Shown here one piece after another: positions 1-9,297 of a stretch of DNA of 64,000 nt. The DNA lies in the NCBI GenBank assembly GCA_963773155.1, contig CAVZAB010000013.1, positions 99,827 through 163,826 of the forward strand. The letters are read 5' to 3'. Below the pieces are notes generated by a model. That model did not search any database. It had not been told where the DNA came from and was given only the letters and a program-made list of their open reading frames with translations. Both the position numbers and the translations under genes were made by a program. Source of the DNA: CAVZAB01 sp963773155. GTDB taxonomy: Bacteria; Pseudomonadota; Alphaproteobacteria; Rhizobiales; Beijerinckiaceae. How positions within the stretch are numbered: the first letter of the stretch is position 1; every line of letters starts with the position of its first letter.

Positions 1-260
1 GTATTGGCGAGCAGCCGCGCCAGCGCGCCGATCCGTTCGCCCTTCGCCTTGCCGACCTCGGCCGCCGGCTGGGCCGCCTCGCACAGATCGCGGCTGGTGG
101 GGAAGGTCGCGCTGATGTCGAACACACTATCGCCGCGCAGCGCGATCACCGACGGGCCGCCGAGATCGGGGCGCCAGGCCCGCCCGACAAGACAGGCTCC
201 AGCAGCATCCTCGGGCAGGCTGCGGCTCGGATCGAGACGGAAGGGCAGGGTCATCGTCAT
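1..260 (-). CDS. Fumarylacetoacetate hydrolase family protein, N-terminal part (runs off left edge)
   Basis: Reading from an ATG at 260 towards the window edge gives about 86 residues that start MTMTLPFRLDPSRSLPED and continue with VGRAWRPDLGGPSVIALR, DISATFPTSRDLCE and KGERIGALARLLAN. This resembles the N-terminal cap of FAH-family proteins that precede a metal-dependent hydrolase/decarboxylase core. The catalytic part lies outside the window, so the reaction cannot be stated. The gene is divergent from the GntR regulator at 370, and the roughly 110-base gap probably holds both promoters. The family call rests on the N-terminus only and is moderately sure. Confidence 0.7.
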   Translation of the reverse strand, partial: MTMTLPFRLDPSRSLPEDAAGACLVGRAWRPDLGGPSVIALRGDSVFDISATFPTSRDLCEAAQPAAEVGKAKGERIGALARLLAN

Positions 261-369
261 CAATTCTGTGGGTGGGCCGACTTGGGGCGGAGTATTGACG
301 CCTCGAGCGGCTCTGTCTAGCGTCTAACATGCTAGTTGTTCAAAGCTAGCCCTCGAAGGGCCCGATTGC

Positions 370-1089
370 ATGGCAAGGCAGGCTATGGTTCCTGGCGCCG
401 CAGGCTACGCAGCCGTCCCGGCAGAGCAGCGCCGGGCCTCGAAGGCCGATTTCGTCTACCGAGAGGTCAAAGAGGCGATCTTGTCGGGTGCGCTCGAGCC
501 TGGGGCGGCGATCGACAAGGTCGGATTGTGCCATCGTCTCGGCATATCGCGCTTTCCGGTCACTACCGCGATCAACCGACTGGCCTTCGAGCGGCTGGTT
601 CTCGTCGAACCGCAGCACGGGTCGTTCGTCGCCAAGATTTCCGCTGACGACGTGCGCGAGTGGATGCTGATCCGCCGCGCCTTGGAATCGGAGATTGCGG
701 CCGAGGCGGCGCAGCGCCTGTCGCGAACCGCGCGCGGCGAATTGGAGCGCAATCTGCGCTACCAGCAGGCTTGCGTCGAGGCTAAGGATTACGCCGGGTT
801 CTACACGCTCGACCTCGAGTTTCATCGGCTGCTGGTGGTCGGCCTTGAGCTTGTCCATGCCGGCGAGATCCTGGACGGGCTGCGCGCTCATCTCGAGCGG
901 GTTCGGCGGATTTTGCTGACGCCGCCGGGTCGGCTTCCGAAAACCCTCGCCGAGCACCGTTCGATCGCCGAGGCGCTCGAGCAGGGCGACGCCGGGGCCG
1001 CGCGGGCAGCCATGCACGGCCATCTCGAGCAGACGACAGAATTGTTTGAAGCTTTCGTTCGACAGAGACCGGGGCTATTCCTGGTCTGA
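370..1089 (+). CDS. GntR family transcriptional regulator (FCD domain)
   Basis: This 239-residue protein has an N-terminal winged helix-turn-helix at about residues 22-90 (KEAILSGALEPGAAIDKVGLC, then LGISRFPVTTAINRLAFERL) and a C-terminal all-helical FCD ligand-binding domain at about 95-230. The FCD domain shows the usual metal- and ligand-binding pattern (LDLEFHRLLV and a late AMHGHLEQT histidine). Members are usually repressors answering to the organic or sugar acids degraded by their neighbours. Here the neighbours are the divergent FAH-family gene and the UxaA-type dehydratase that starts only 8 bases after its stop. Local control of this catabolic block is therefore likely, but the ligand is unknown. 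Confidence 0.85.
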   Translation: MARQAMVPGAAGYAAVPAEQRRASKADFVYREVKEAILSGALEPGAAIDKVGLCHRLGISRFPVTTAINRLAFERLVLVEPQHGSFVAKISADDVREWMLIRRALESEIAAEAAQRLSRTARGELERNLRYQQACVEAKDYAGFYTLDLEFHRLLVVGLELVHAGEILDGLRAHLERVRRILLTPPGRLPKTLAEHRSIAEALEQGDAGAARAAMHGHLEQTTELFEAFVRQRPGLFLV

Positions 1090-1096
1090 AACCCCG

Positions 1097-2626
1097 ATGG
1101 ATATGATGAACGCCAGCCGCACCATCCGTCTTCACCGATCCGATAATGTGCTTGTCGCGGTCGACACGCTTGAGCCCGGCCTCGAAAGGGACGGGATAGT
1201 ACTGGTCAAGCGCGTGCCCAAGGGCCACAAGATGGCGGCCGCGGCCAATTGCCAAGGGCGCGCCGATCCTCAAATTCGGCCAGATCATCGGCTTTGCTTC
1301 GTCCAACATTGCGCCGGGCGACTGGGTGCACGAGCACAATGTCGAAATGCAGGCCTTCGCCCGCGACTATTGCTTCGGCGAAGATGCGCGCGATGAGCCG
1401 GTTCTGCCGCTCGAAGCGCGGGCCAGCGTTCAGGCGTTCCGGCGTGCCAATGGCAAGGTTGGCACGCGCAATTATCTCGCCATTCTAACCTCGGTGAATT
1501 GTTCGGCCTCGGTCGCCCGTTTCATGGCCCAGGCCGTCGAACGTTCAGGCATTCTCGCCGACTATCCCAATGTCGACGGCGTCATCGCCCTGGTCCATGG
1601 GACCGGCTGCGGCATTGCTGCCAAGGGCGAGGGTTTCGAGGCCCTCAAGCGCACCCAATGGGGCTATGCCAGCAATCCCAACATCGCCGGCGTCCTGCTG
1701 GTCGGGCTCGGCTGCGAGGTTTTTCAGATCAGCCGGATGAAGCGCGAGTTCGACTATTGTCGAGGGCGAGAGTTTTCAGACAATGACGATCCAGGAAAAA
1801 GGCGGCACCCGGCGCACGGTCGAGGCCGGCCTTGCCCGGCTCCGCGACAATGCTGCCGATCGCCAATCAGGCGAAGCGCGAAACCCTGCCGGCTTCCGAA
1901 TTGGTTCTGGCGCTGCAATGCGGTGGCTCGGACGGCTATTCCGGCATTACTGCCAATCCGGCGCTCGGGGCTGCCGCCGATATTCTGGTCCGACACGGCG
2001 GCACCGCAATCCTGTCGGAAACGCCGGAAATCTACGGCGCCGAACATCTGCTGACGCGTCGCGCGGCAACACCGGAAATCGGTCAGAAGCTTGTCTCGAT
2101 GATTCGCTGGTGGGAGGATTATTGCGAGCGCAATGGCGGCGAGATGAACAACAATCCCTCACCTGGCAACAAAGCCGGCGGCCTCACGACCATATTGGAA
2201 AAATCGCTCGGCGCGGCGGCCAAGGGCGGCACGACGACCCTGCAGGGCGTCTACGCCTATGCCGAGCAGGTCAAGGCGCGCGGCTTCGTCTACATGGATA
2301 CGCCGGGCTACGATCCGGTCTCGGCCACCGGCCAGGTTGCCGGCGGCGCCAATATTCTGTGCTTCACGACCGGGCGCGGCTCCGCCTATGGCTGCAAGCC
2401 CACGCCTTCGATCAAACTCGCCACCAACAGCGAAATCTACGAGCGCATGATCGACGACATGGACATCAATTGCGGCGACATTCTCGATGGCGTTGCGATC
2501 GAGACAAAGGGCCAGCAAATTTTCGAGACCATTTTGCGGGTTGCCTCCGGCGAGAAGTCGAAATCCGAGGCGCTCGGCTATGGCGACGCTGAATTCGTGC
2601 CTTGGCAGATCGGCGCGACAATGTAG
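1097..2626 (+). CDS. UxaA-family dehydratase (altronate/galactarate dehydratase-like), reading frame broken three times
   Basis: The pieces together give a full-length UxaA-type enzyme with an N-terminal SAF domain and a large dehydratase domain. From ATG 1097 the frame gives MDMMNASRTIRLHRSDNVL up to AAAAN. It shifts near 1248-1257 to APILKFGQIIGFAS...GTGCGIAAKGEG, near 1755 to IVEGESFQTMTIQEKGGTRR, and near 1847 to MLPIANQAKRETLP...LQCGGSDGYSG...GYGDAEFVPWQIG. The first break is repaired by adding one T and one A (NLPKGAP, the family consensus), and the third by removing one A. The family dehydrates altronate, galactarate or related sugar acids using iron. The substrate here is unknown. The gene follows the GntR regulator and precedes the ammonia-lyase. 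Sequencing error is more likely than decay. Confidence 0.75.
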
Positions 2627-2652
2627 AAAGGCCTATTCTGCGGAGGCTTGCG

Positions 2653-4284
2653 ATGACGGTCACGATAGACGGACGGAGGCTGAAGGGTCGCGACGTCATT
2701 CGCGCGGCGCGGCCTGCGGCGTCCGGCCGGTTCGAAAAGACCGCCCTCAACGCGCTCGCCCGCGGCCAGATCGAGGCGACGCGGGCCTATATCGAACAGC
2801 AATGGCTGCACGACGATGCGCCGATGATGTACGGCTTCAACACCGGGCTCGGCCTCTTCAAGGATACCCGCGTCACAATTGCCGACATGGCGCAATACCA
2901 GCAGTCGATGATTTTCGCGCATGCGACCGGCGTCGGCGAACCATTCGAACGCGAGGTCGTGCGCGCGACGATGCTGCTGCGGGCTAATGCCTTCGCCTCC
3001 AATTATTCCGGCCCCCAGATCGCCGTCGTCGACCGGCTTCTGGCCTTTCTCAATGCTGGCCTGCATCCGGTCGTACCCAAAAAGGGTTCGGTCGGCGCCT
3101 CCGGCGATCTGGCGCCGCTTGCCTATATCGCAGCCGGACTATGCGGCTATGCCAAGGCGGAAATCGAATTTAAGGGCAAGACCATGCCGGCGCCCGAGGC
3201 AATCCGCCGGGCCGGCCTTTCGAGCGAGTTTTCGCTCGGCGTCAAGGATGCCTCGGCGCTGATCAATGGCTCGACCGTTTCGCTGGCGCTTGCCGTTCTG
3301 GCTGCCCATGATGCCCGGCGGTTGCGCAAGAACGCCGACATTGCCTTGGCGCTAACTTGCGAGGCAATGCGGGCCGAAACCACCGCGTTCGACAGCCGCA
3401 TTCACGCTGCGCGGCCGCATCCCGGCCAGATCCGAGTAGCCGAGAATTTGCGCCGGCTTTTATCCGGCTCGCGCCGCACGACCCAGGCCGCCCGTCAGAT
3501 CCTTTTTCCCGAAGAAAGCCGCGACCCGCGGATCGCGCTGCCACCGCGTATCCAGGACGTCTATTCGCTGCGCTGCGCGCCGCAGGTCCACGGTCCGGTA
3601 CTCGACGGGCTTGACTATATCGACCGCATTCTGGCCGTCGAGATCAATTCGGCGACCGACAATCCGCTGATATTCGCCACGACTGAGGGCGGCTATGAAA
3701 TCATTTCTGGCGGCAATTTCCATGGCCAGTATCTTGCCCAGGCGACCGATCTTCTGAGCATCTCGCTTGCCGATCTCGGCTCGATCTGCGAGCGTCGCCT
3801 CGCCCGGCTGATCGACCCAGGCATGAGCTTCGGCCTGCCGCGCAACCTCAATGCCGGCAAGCGCGGCCTCAACACCGGTTTTCCCACCGTGCAATGCGCG
3901 ATGTCGGCACTGGTGATGGAAAACCGGACCCTGGCGACCCCGGGGTCGGTCGATTCGGTTCCCGGCAAGGGCAATAGCGAGGATCATGTGTCGAATTCGA
4001 CCTGGTGTGCCCGCAAGGCTCGCACCATCCTCGAGAACACCGAGCAGATTGTTGCCGGCGAAATGCTGCTTGCCGCCCAGGCACTCTCGCTGGTCGAGCC
4101 ATTGACCCGCGACTTTCCGCTGGCGACGGCCACCAGGGCCGCATTCGCCGCGCTGCGCGGCAGGATCGCCCCGGCGCTCGAGGGGGATCGCTGGTGGCAC
4201 GCCGACATGGCTGCAGCGCTCGAAATGGTTAGGGACGGGACAATTCTCGACGCGGTCGAAGGCGCGATTGGCGCCTTGCATTAG
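2653..4284 (+). CDS. Aromatic amino acid ammonia-lyase family protein (HAL/PAL/TAL, MIO-dependent)
   Basis: This 543-residue protein belongs to the lyases that release ammonia from histidine, phenylalanine or tyrosine. The triad that forms the MIO cofactor is Ala149-Ser150-Gly151 in VGASGDLAPL. Other family motifs are YGFNTGLGLF near the N-terminus, FAHATGVGEPFE, TDNPLIF, and GNFHGQYLAQATD. The residue pair before ATG is Ala-His, whereas histidine lyases usually have Ser-His, so the substrate cannot be read directly. It is longer than typical HutH (about 510 residues), and no other hut genes are present. ATG 2653 is chosen because CGGAGG at 2641-2646 precedes it; an upstream in-frame start at 2602 would overlap the UxaA gene. 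Confidence 0.8.
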   Translation: MTVTIDGRRLKGRDVIRAARPAASGRFEKTALNALARGQIEATRAYIEQQWLHDDAPMMYGFNTGLGLFKDTRVTIADMAQYQQSMIFAHATGVGEPFEREVVRATMLLRANAFASNYSGPQIAVVDRLLAFLNAGLHPVVPKKGSVGASGDLAPLAYIAAGLCGYAKAEIEFKGKTMPAPEAIRRAGLSSEFSLGVKDASALINGSTVSLALAVLAAHDARRLRKNADIALALTCEAMRAETTAFDSRIHAARPHPGQIRVAENLRRLLSGSRRTTQAARQILFPEESRDPRIALPPRIQDVYSLRCAPQVHGPVLDGLDYIDRILAVEINSATDNPLIFATTEGGYEIISGGNFHGQYLAQATDLLSISLADLGSICERRLARLIDPGMSFGLPRNLNAGKRGLNTGFPTVQCAMSALVMENRTLATPGSVDSVPGKGNSEDHVSNSTWCARKARTILENTEQIVAGEMLLAAQALSLVEPLTRDFPLATATRAAFAALRGRIAPALEGDRWWHADMAAALEMVRDGTILDAVEGAIGALH

Positions 4285-4310
4285 CGGCATCGGCAAGAAG
4301 GGGGCGAGAA

Positions 4311-5297
4311 ATGCGGCTCACGCAAATCATCGACGAAAAGGATAAGCGCGCGCTCGTCGTCAGCGCACGCGGCGAATCACGGATCGTCAGGGGAGTAAGA
4401 ACGACTTACGCGCTCGCCAGCGAGGCGATCGCCGAGGGCGAGCCGCTGCGCAAGCGGATCGCCGCGCGCGGGGTTGGCGCGATCGTCGACCTGACGGCGG
4501 CGCTCAAACAGGGTCGGGTGCTGACACCGATCGATCATGCCGATCCCGCCCATCTCCTCGTCACCGGAACGGGCCTGACCCATCTCGGCTCGGCCGAGGG
4601 CCGCGACAAGATGCACAAGGATCTCGCCGATCCGACCAAGTTGACGGATTCGATGAAGATGTTCCGGCTCGGGCTAGAGGGCGGCAAGCCCGTGGCTGGC
4701 CAACGCGGCCAGCAGCCGGAATGGTTCTACAAGGGTGACGGCTCGATCCTGGCCGCGCCGGGCGCCAGTCTGGCTAGTCCGGATTTTGCGTTGGACGGGG
4801 GCGAAGAGCCGGAAATCGCCGGTATTTATTTAGTCGATCCGGATGGCATGCCGGTGCGGCTCGGCTTTGCGCTCGGCAACGAATTTTCCGATCATGTTCT
4901 TGAGCGGCAAAACTACCTCTACCTTGCCCATTCGAAATTGCGCGGCTGCGCGATCGGGCCCGAGCTTCTCGCCGGCGACTTGCCGCTCGATATTCGCGGC
5001 GTCTCGCGTATTCGCCGTGGCAAAGAGGTCATTTTCGAAAAGCCATTCATTTCGGGTGAGCAGAACATGTCGCATTCGATCGCCAATCTGGAAGCGCACC
5101 ATTTCAAATACCGACAGTTCCGAAGGCCGGGCGACGTCCACGTGCATTTCTTTGGCACCGCGACCTTGTCCTTTTCGGACGGGATAAAGCCGGAGCAAGG
5201 CGACATTTTCGAAATCGAAGCCGAACCGTTCGGCCTGCCGTTGCGCAACAAGCTCAAAATCGTCAAAGCGAAATGGCCGAAGGTCAAGTCGCTTTAG
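4311..5297 (+). CDS. araD1: AraD1/GguC family protein (FAH-like fold)
   Basis: This 328-residue protein matches the AraD1/GguC group, which has a fumarylacetoacetate-hydrolase-like C-terminal fold. Recognisable segments are LLVTGTGLTHLGSAEGRDKM, GGEEPEIAGIYLV, LGFALGNEFSDHVLE, YLYLAHSKLRGCAIGPEL and the late HFFGTATLSF. Members are tied to non-phosphorylative L-arabinose or sugar-acid breakdown as dehydratase-like enzymes. It lies 26 bases after the ammonia-lyase on the same strand and is probably the last gene of that operon. With UxaA upstream it supports a sugar-acid route. The exact reaction is inferred from family context only. Confidence 0.75.
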   Translation: MRLTQIIDEKDKRALVVSARGESRIVRGVRTTYALASEAIAEGEPLRKRIAARGVGAIVDLTAALKQGRVLTPIDHADPAHLLVTGTGLTHLGSAEGRDKMHKDLADPTKLTDSMKMFRLGLEGGKPVAGQRGQQPEWFYKGDGSILAAPGASLASPDFALDGGEEPEIAGIYLVDPDGMPVRLGFALGNEFSDHVLERQNYLYLAHSKLRGCAIGPELLAGDLPLDIRGVSRIRRGKEVIFEKPFISGEQNMSHSIANLEAHHFKYRQFRRPGDVHVHFFGTATLSFSDGIKPEQGDIFEIEAEPFGLPLRNKLKIVKAKWPKVKSL

Positions 5298-5559
5298 CAC
5301 GCAAACGGGCCAAGCGCTTCGCCGCGGGTCGATCGCTGCTATCCCGGGCGGGTTTGTCGTCTATGCTGTCGGATGGCGCCCGGCGAACTTGCCGTAAGCG
5401 CTACCTTCAGCGAGCCGCGAATACCCGCCGCATCGAGCGGCCAAGCAGCGACGCCTTCTGCGCCTCCCATACAGGCCCGCCAATCAGGTCAATCGAGGCG
5501 GCATCGACCGCTTTGACACGCCGCGGTCAGGCTCAAATTGCCGCCCTCGGCGCGCTCCA

Positions 5560-7190
5560 TCAATCGCACTTCGAGGGCTTTCTGCCGCGGCCGGTGGCAT
5601 TGTTGCCAAGCAGCGCCGAAGCGATCAATTGCTGCGTATAGGCCTGCTGTGGTGCCTGGAAAATACTGGTCGTATCGCCCGTCTCCACTATGCGGCCCTC
5701 GCGCATGACCAGGATCCTGTCGGCCATGGCGCGCACCACGGCCAGATCGTGGCTGATGAAGATGTAGGTCAGCCCATGCTCAATCTGCAGGCGGCGCAGC
5801 AGCGCCAAAATATCGGCCTGAATCGAGCGGTCGAGCGCCGAGGTCGGCTCGTCGAGCACGACAAGCCGCGGCCGCAGGATCATCGCGCGGGCTATCGCGA
5901 TGCGCTGTCGCTGGCCGCCGGAAAACTCATGCGGAAAGCGGTTGCGCGCGGCAGCGTCGATGCCCACCTCGCGCAGCGCATCCGCCGCGCCCTGTTCGCG
6001 TTCGCGTCTGGTCAGCCGCGGTCGTGCACCAGCAGGCCCTCGCTGACAATGTCGCCGACCGTCATGCGCGGCGACAGCGACCCGAACGGATCCTGGAACA
6101 CGATCTGCAACGATTGGCGCAGCGGGCGAAGAGCGACGGGGCTCAGCCCATTGAGGGCGAGGTTCTCGAAGAGGACGGTGCCAGCGGCCGGCACAAGCCG
6201 CAAGATCGCCCGGCCGAGCGTCGATTTGCCGGATCCGGATTCTCCGACTATGCCGAGCGTCTCGCCGCGTCGCAAATCGAAGTCGACGCCATCGACGGCG
6301 CGCAGCTTATGGGATCGCTTGAACAAGCCGCCGCCCGTTCGAAAGGTGACGCTGAGGCCGCGCGCCGCGAGTTCGAGTGGCGCGTCGGCGGCAACCGGTG
6401 GCTTGTGGCCAGCCGGCTCTGACTCGATCAGCATCCGTGTATAGGGCTGGCTGGGATTTTCCATCACGACAATGGTCGGTCCGGATTCGACGATCTCGCC
6501 GGCCCGCATGACATAGACCCGATCGGCGAAGCGGCGCACGATGCCGAGATCGTGGGTGATGAAGACGATCGCCATGCCGAAACGGGACTGGAGAGCGGCA
6601 AGCAGGTCGAGGATTTGCGCCTGGATGGTGACGTCGAGCGCGGTCGTCGGCTCGTCGGCAATGAGCACGTCGGGTTGGTTGCAGATCGCCATGGCGATCA
6701 TGACGCGCTGGCGCTGTCCGCCGGATAGTTCGTGCGGATAGGACCGGATCCGCCTCTCCGGCTCCTGGATCTCGACCAGCCGCAGCAAGTCGATGGCCCG
6801 CCGCCGAGCCGCCTTGCGATTGAGGCCGGCATGGGCGCGCAGCACCTCGACGAGCTGTGCGCCAACCGGAAATAGCGGATCGAGCGAGGTCATCGGCTCC
6901 TGAAAGATCATGGTGATCTTGCGGCCGCGAAAGCGGTTCAGCTGCCGTTCGGAGATCCCCAGAATCTCCTCGCCGTCGAGCCGCACCGAGCCGTTCGCTG
7001 TGCCGTTAGCGGCGAGCAGGCCCAACACGGCCATCATGGCCTGGCTCTTGCCGGAGCCCGATTCGCCGACGATCGCCACGGTTTCGCCGCGTCCGACGCG
7101 GACGTTCATCCCTTTGACCGCTTCGACCGGCCCGTCGGACGTTGCGAACCTTACATTGAGTTTGGCAATCTCGAGAACGGCCTGTTGCAT
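5560..7190 (-). CDS. Dipeptide/oligopeptide ABC transporter, fused double ATP-binding protein (YejF/GsiA type), one frameshift
   Basis: The gene encodes two ABC ATPase domains in one chain of about 543 residues. Domain 1 starts MQQAVLEIAKLNVRF and has Walker A GESGSGKSQ and signature LSGGQRQRV. Domain 2 has Walker A GESGSGKST, signature FSGGQRQRI and Walker B LVVLDEPTS. The frame breaks near 6017 between LLVHDR and LTRRERE, where restoring one C (CGCGG to CGCCGG) rejoins it. The start ATG at 7190 overlaps the stop of the permease gene (TAATG), which implies translational coupling. It would power the OppB/OppC-like permeases just upstream for peptide import. The break is probably a sequencing error. 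Confidence 0.85.
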
Positions 7191-8331
7191 TACCGATCCT
7201 TGGGGTCGAGCGCGTCTCGCAGTCCGTCGCCGAGGAAGTTCAGCGCAAACAGCGTCGAAGTGAGAAGCAGCGCCGGCAGGATCAGCGTGCCGCTTGCGCC
7301 CTGGATATTGCGTGCGCCCTCGGCGACCAGCACGCCCCAGCTCGTCATCGGCTCCTGCACGCCGAGCCCGAAGAAGGACAGGAAGCTTTCGAGCAGGATG
7401 ACCTGCGGCACCAGCAGCGTCAGATAGACGACGACCGGCCCGATCGTATTGGGAATGACGTGCCGGCGCAGGATAGCCGTCATCGACAGGCCGAGAGCCT
7501 CGGCAGCCTGGACATATTCTTGCCGCTTGATCGACAGGGTCTGGCCGCGCACGATGCGGGCCATGTCGAGCCATTCGACGGCGCCGACCGCAACAAACAT
7601 CAGGACGAAATTGCGGCCGAAAAAAACGACGAGCAGGATGACGAAAAAGATGAAGGGTAGCGCATAGAGAATGTCGACGATGCGCATCATCACCAAGTCC
7701 AAACGTCCGCCGACATAGCCGGCGATCGCGCCCTAGACTACACCGATGACCAAGGCGACGCAGGTGGCGAGCAGCCCGATCGCCAGCGAGACCCGGCCGG
7801 CGATCAGGGTGCGGGTCAGAAGGTCGCGGCCGTTGGCATCGGTGCCGAAGGGGAAACTCAAACGCTTCAGCGGGACATCAACGACAAGCCGTCTGCCATC
7901 GTCGGCGCGTTCGACGACCCGGGCGGCCTGGAACAAATCGGAACGCTCGAAATAGACGAGGAGACGCTCGTCGATGCTCCGCGTGCTCTCAAGTTCAATC
8001 CTTACCCCGTTGGTATCGTTGCGCATCGAGGTGATCTTGGCGTGCATGTGGGCCGCGGCCTTTGCGGCCGGCCCGGCTATTTCGCTTTCCTGCGGGTGCG
8101 CCTGCAGGCTTGCCGGGAGCTTGACATAGTCGGGATAGACGCGGTCGTAGGGGTGCGGAGAGACCAGCGGTCCGAAGAGACAGGCGAGCGTCATCAGGCT
8201 GAGAAAACGAGGCTTGCGACCGCCGCCCGGTTGGCCATGAGACGAGCCCATGCTTCGGCCCAGAGCGAGCGCCCGCGTGGAGCCTGGAGCAAAGCCTCTG
8301 TGGCTGGCTGGCGAAGCGAGGCGTCACTCAT
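7190..8331 (-). CDS. Oligopeptide ABC transporter permease (OppC/YejE type), interrupted by a frameshift and an in-frame TAG
   Basis: The start MSDASLRQPATEALL at ATG 8331 overlaps the end of the upstream permease. The frame is lost near 8203 inside the first membrane helix (VASLVF to SLMTLACLFGPLVS) and is restored by adding one C. A large periplasmic insert follows, as in OppC proteins. At 7735-7733 an in-frame TAG stands between IGVV and GAIAGYVGGRLD, where relatives carry an aromatic or other sense residue. The rest has the BPD inner-membrane motif EALGLSMTAILRRHVIPN and ends at 7190 overlapping the ATPase start. Expected length is about 380 residues. The frameshift looks artefactual; the TAG is a substitution and could be real. 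Confidence 0.8.
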
Positions 8332-9244
8332 AGCGCACCCGCGGATCGAGCCAGCCGTAGAGCAGGTCGACAAGAAGGTTGAAGATGATGACGAGAACGG
8401 CGACGAGGATGACGGTGCCCATGACCAGGGTGTAGTCGCGATTCAGGGCGCCATCGACGAAATAGCGGCCGACGCCGGGTATGCCGAAGATATTTTCGAC
8501 GACGATTGACCCAGTCATGACCGCGGCGCTGGCCGGTCCAAGATAGGATACGACTGGCAGGGCGGCGGCGCGCAAGGTATGTTTCAGCAGAATCGGCAGC
8601 GGCATGCCATTGGCGCGCAGGGTTCGCACAGGATGCGAACGCAGCGCCTCGACCATCGCGGCGCGCGTCAGCCGAGCGATCACGGCGATCTGCGGCAGGG
8701 CAAGCGTGGCAATCGGCAGCACGAGATTGCGCCAGGCGCCGTTGCCGTAGCCGCCGACCGGCAGCCAGGCAAGCGTCAGGCCGAACAGCAGCTGAAAGAC
8801 CGGCGCCACAACGAAATTTGGTATTGTCAAGCCGACCGCGGCCATCGCCATGATGGCATAATCGGCGGCGCTATTCTGCCGCAGGGCGGCACCGGTGCCG
8901 AGGCTGACGCCGAGCACGACCGCGATCGCCAGGGCCGTGGCGCCGAGCCGCATCGAGATCGGCAACGCCGCGGCGAACAATTCACGGACAGTGAAGTCGC
9001 GCCAGTAGAAGCTCGGGCCGAGATCACCCTGGAAAAGATGGTTGAGGTAGGACAGATATTGTCGGTAGAGCGGCTCATCGAGATGATAGATTCGGCGCAA
9101 ATTCTCCATCACCTGGGCCTCGAGCGGCCGCTCGAGATCGAAGGGTCCGCCCGGCGCGACGCGCATCAGAAAGAACGCGATGGTGATGACCAGAAGAAGG
9201 GTCGGCAGCGCCGAGAGGAGCCGTTTGAGACTATAGGCTGCCAT
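8324..9244 (-). CDS. Oligopeptide ABC transporter permease (OppB/DppB type)
   Basis: This is an intact 306-residue inner-membrane permease with six predicted helices. Helix 1 (LLSALPTLLLVITIAFFLM) is followed by the typical RVAPGGPF motif of DppB/OppB proteins, then LDEPLYRQYLSYL and a periplasmic loop GDLGPSFYWRDFTV. The EAA-type cytoplasmic loop is RTLRANGMPLPILLKHTLRAA, shown here as 21 positions ending before LPVVSYLG, and the end is LDPRVRYE. It would pair with the OppC-like protein encoded next, whose start overlaps its stop. The gene is 53 bases downstream of the binding-protein gene, with a stem-loop in the gap. Confidence 0.9.
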   Translation of the reverse strand: MAAYSLKRLLSALPTLLLVITIAFFLMRVAPGGPFDLERPLEAQVMENLRRIYHLDEPLYRQYLSYLNHLFQGDLGPSFYWRDFTVRELFAAALPISMRLGATALAIAVVLGVSLGTGAALRQNSAADYAIMAMAAVGLTIPNFVVAPVFQLLFGLTLAWLPVGGYGNGAWRNLVLPIATLALPQIAVIARLTRAAMVEALRSHPVRTLRANGMPLPILLKHTLRAAALPVVSYLGPASAAVMTGSIVVENIFGIPGVGRYFVDGALNRDYTLVMGTVILVAVLVIIFNLLVDLLYGWLDPRVRYE

Positions 9245-9258
9245 TTGGCGGTCCTAAA

Positions 9259-9290
9259 CCGGCCCGCTGCGGCTGACCGCAGCGGGGCCG
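9259..9290 (-). terminator. Intercistronic stem-loop between the peptide-binding protein and permease genes
   Basis: On the minus strand GGCCCCGCTGCGG, a TCAG loop and CCGCAGCGGGCC form a stem of about 12 base pairs with one bulged C, just after the binding-protein stop. No strong T-run follows. It is therefore more likely a partial terminator or 3' mRNA stabiliser that favours binding-protein expression over the permeases than a full terminator. Confidence 0.5.
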
Positions 9291-9297
9291 TTGTCAC

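Noticed and set aside
5298..5559. Possible short gene between the AraD1 gene and the peptide ATPase
   Set aside because: The open frame there mostly overlaps the ends of both flanking genes and has no recognisable features.
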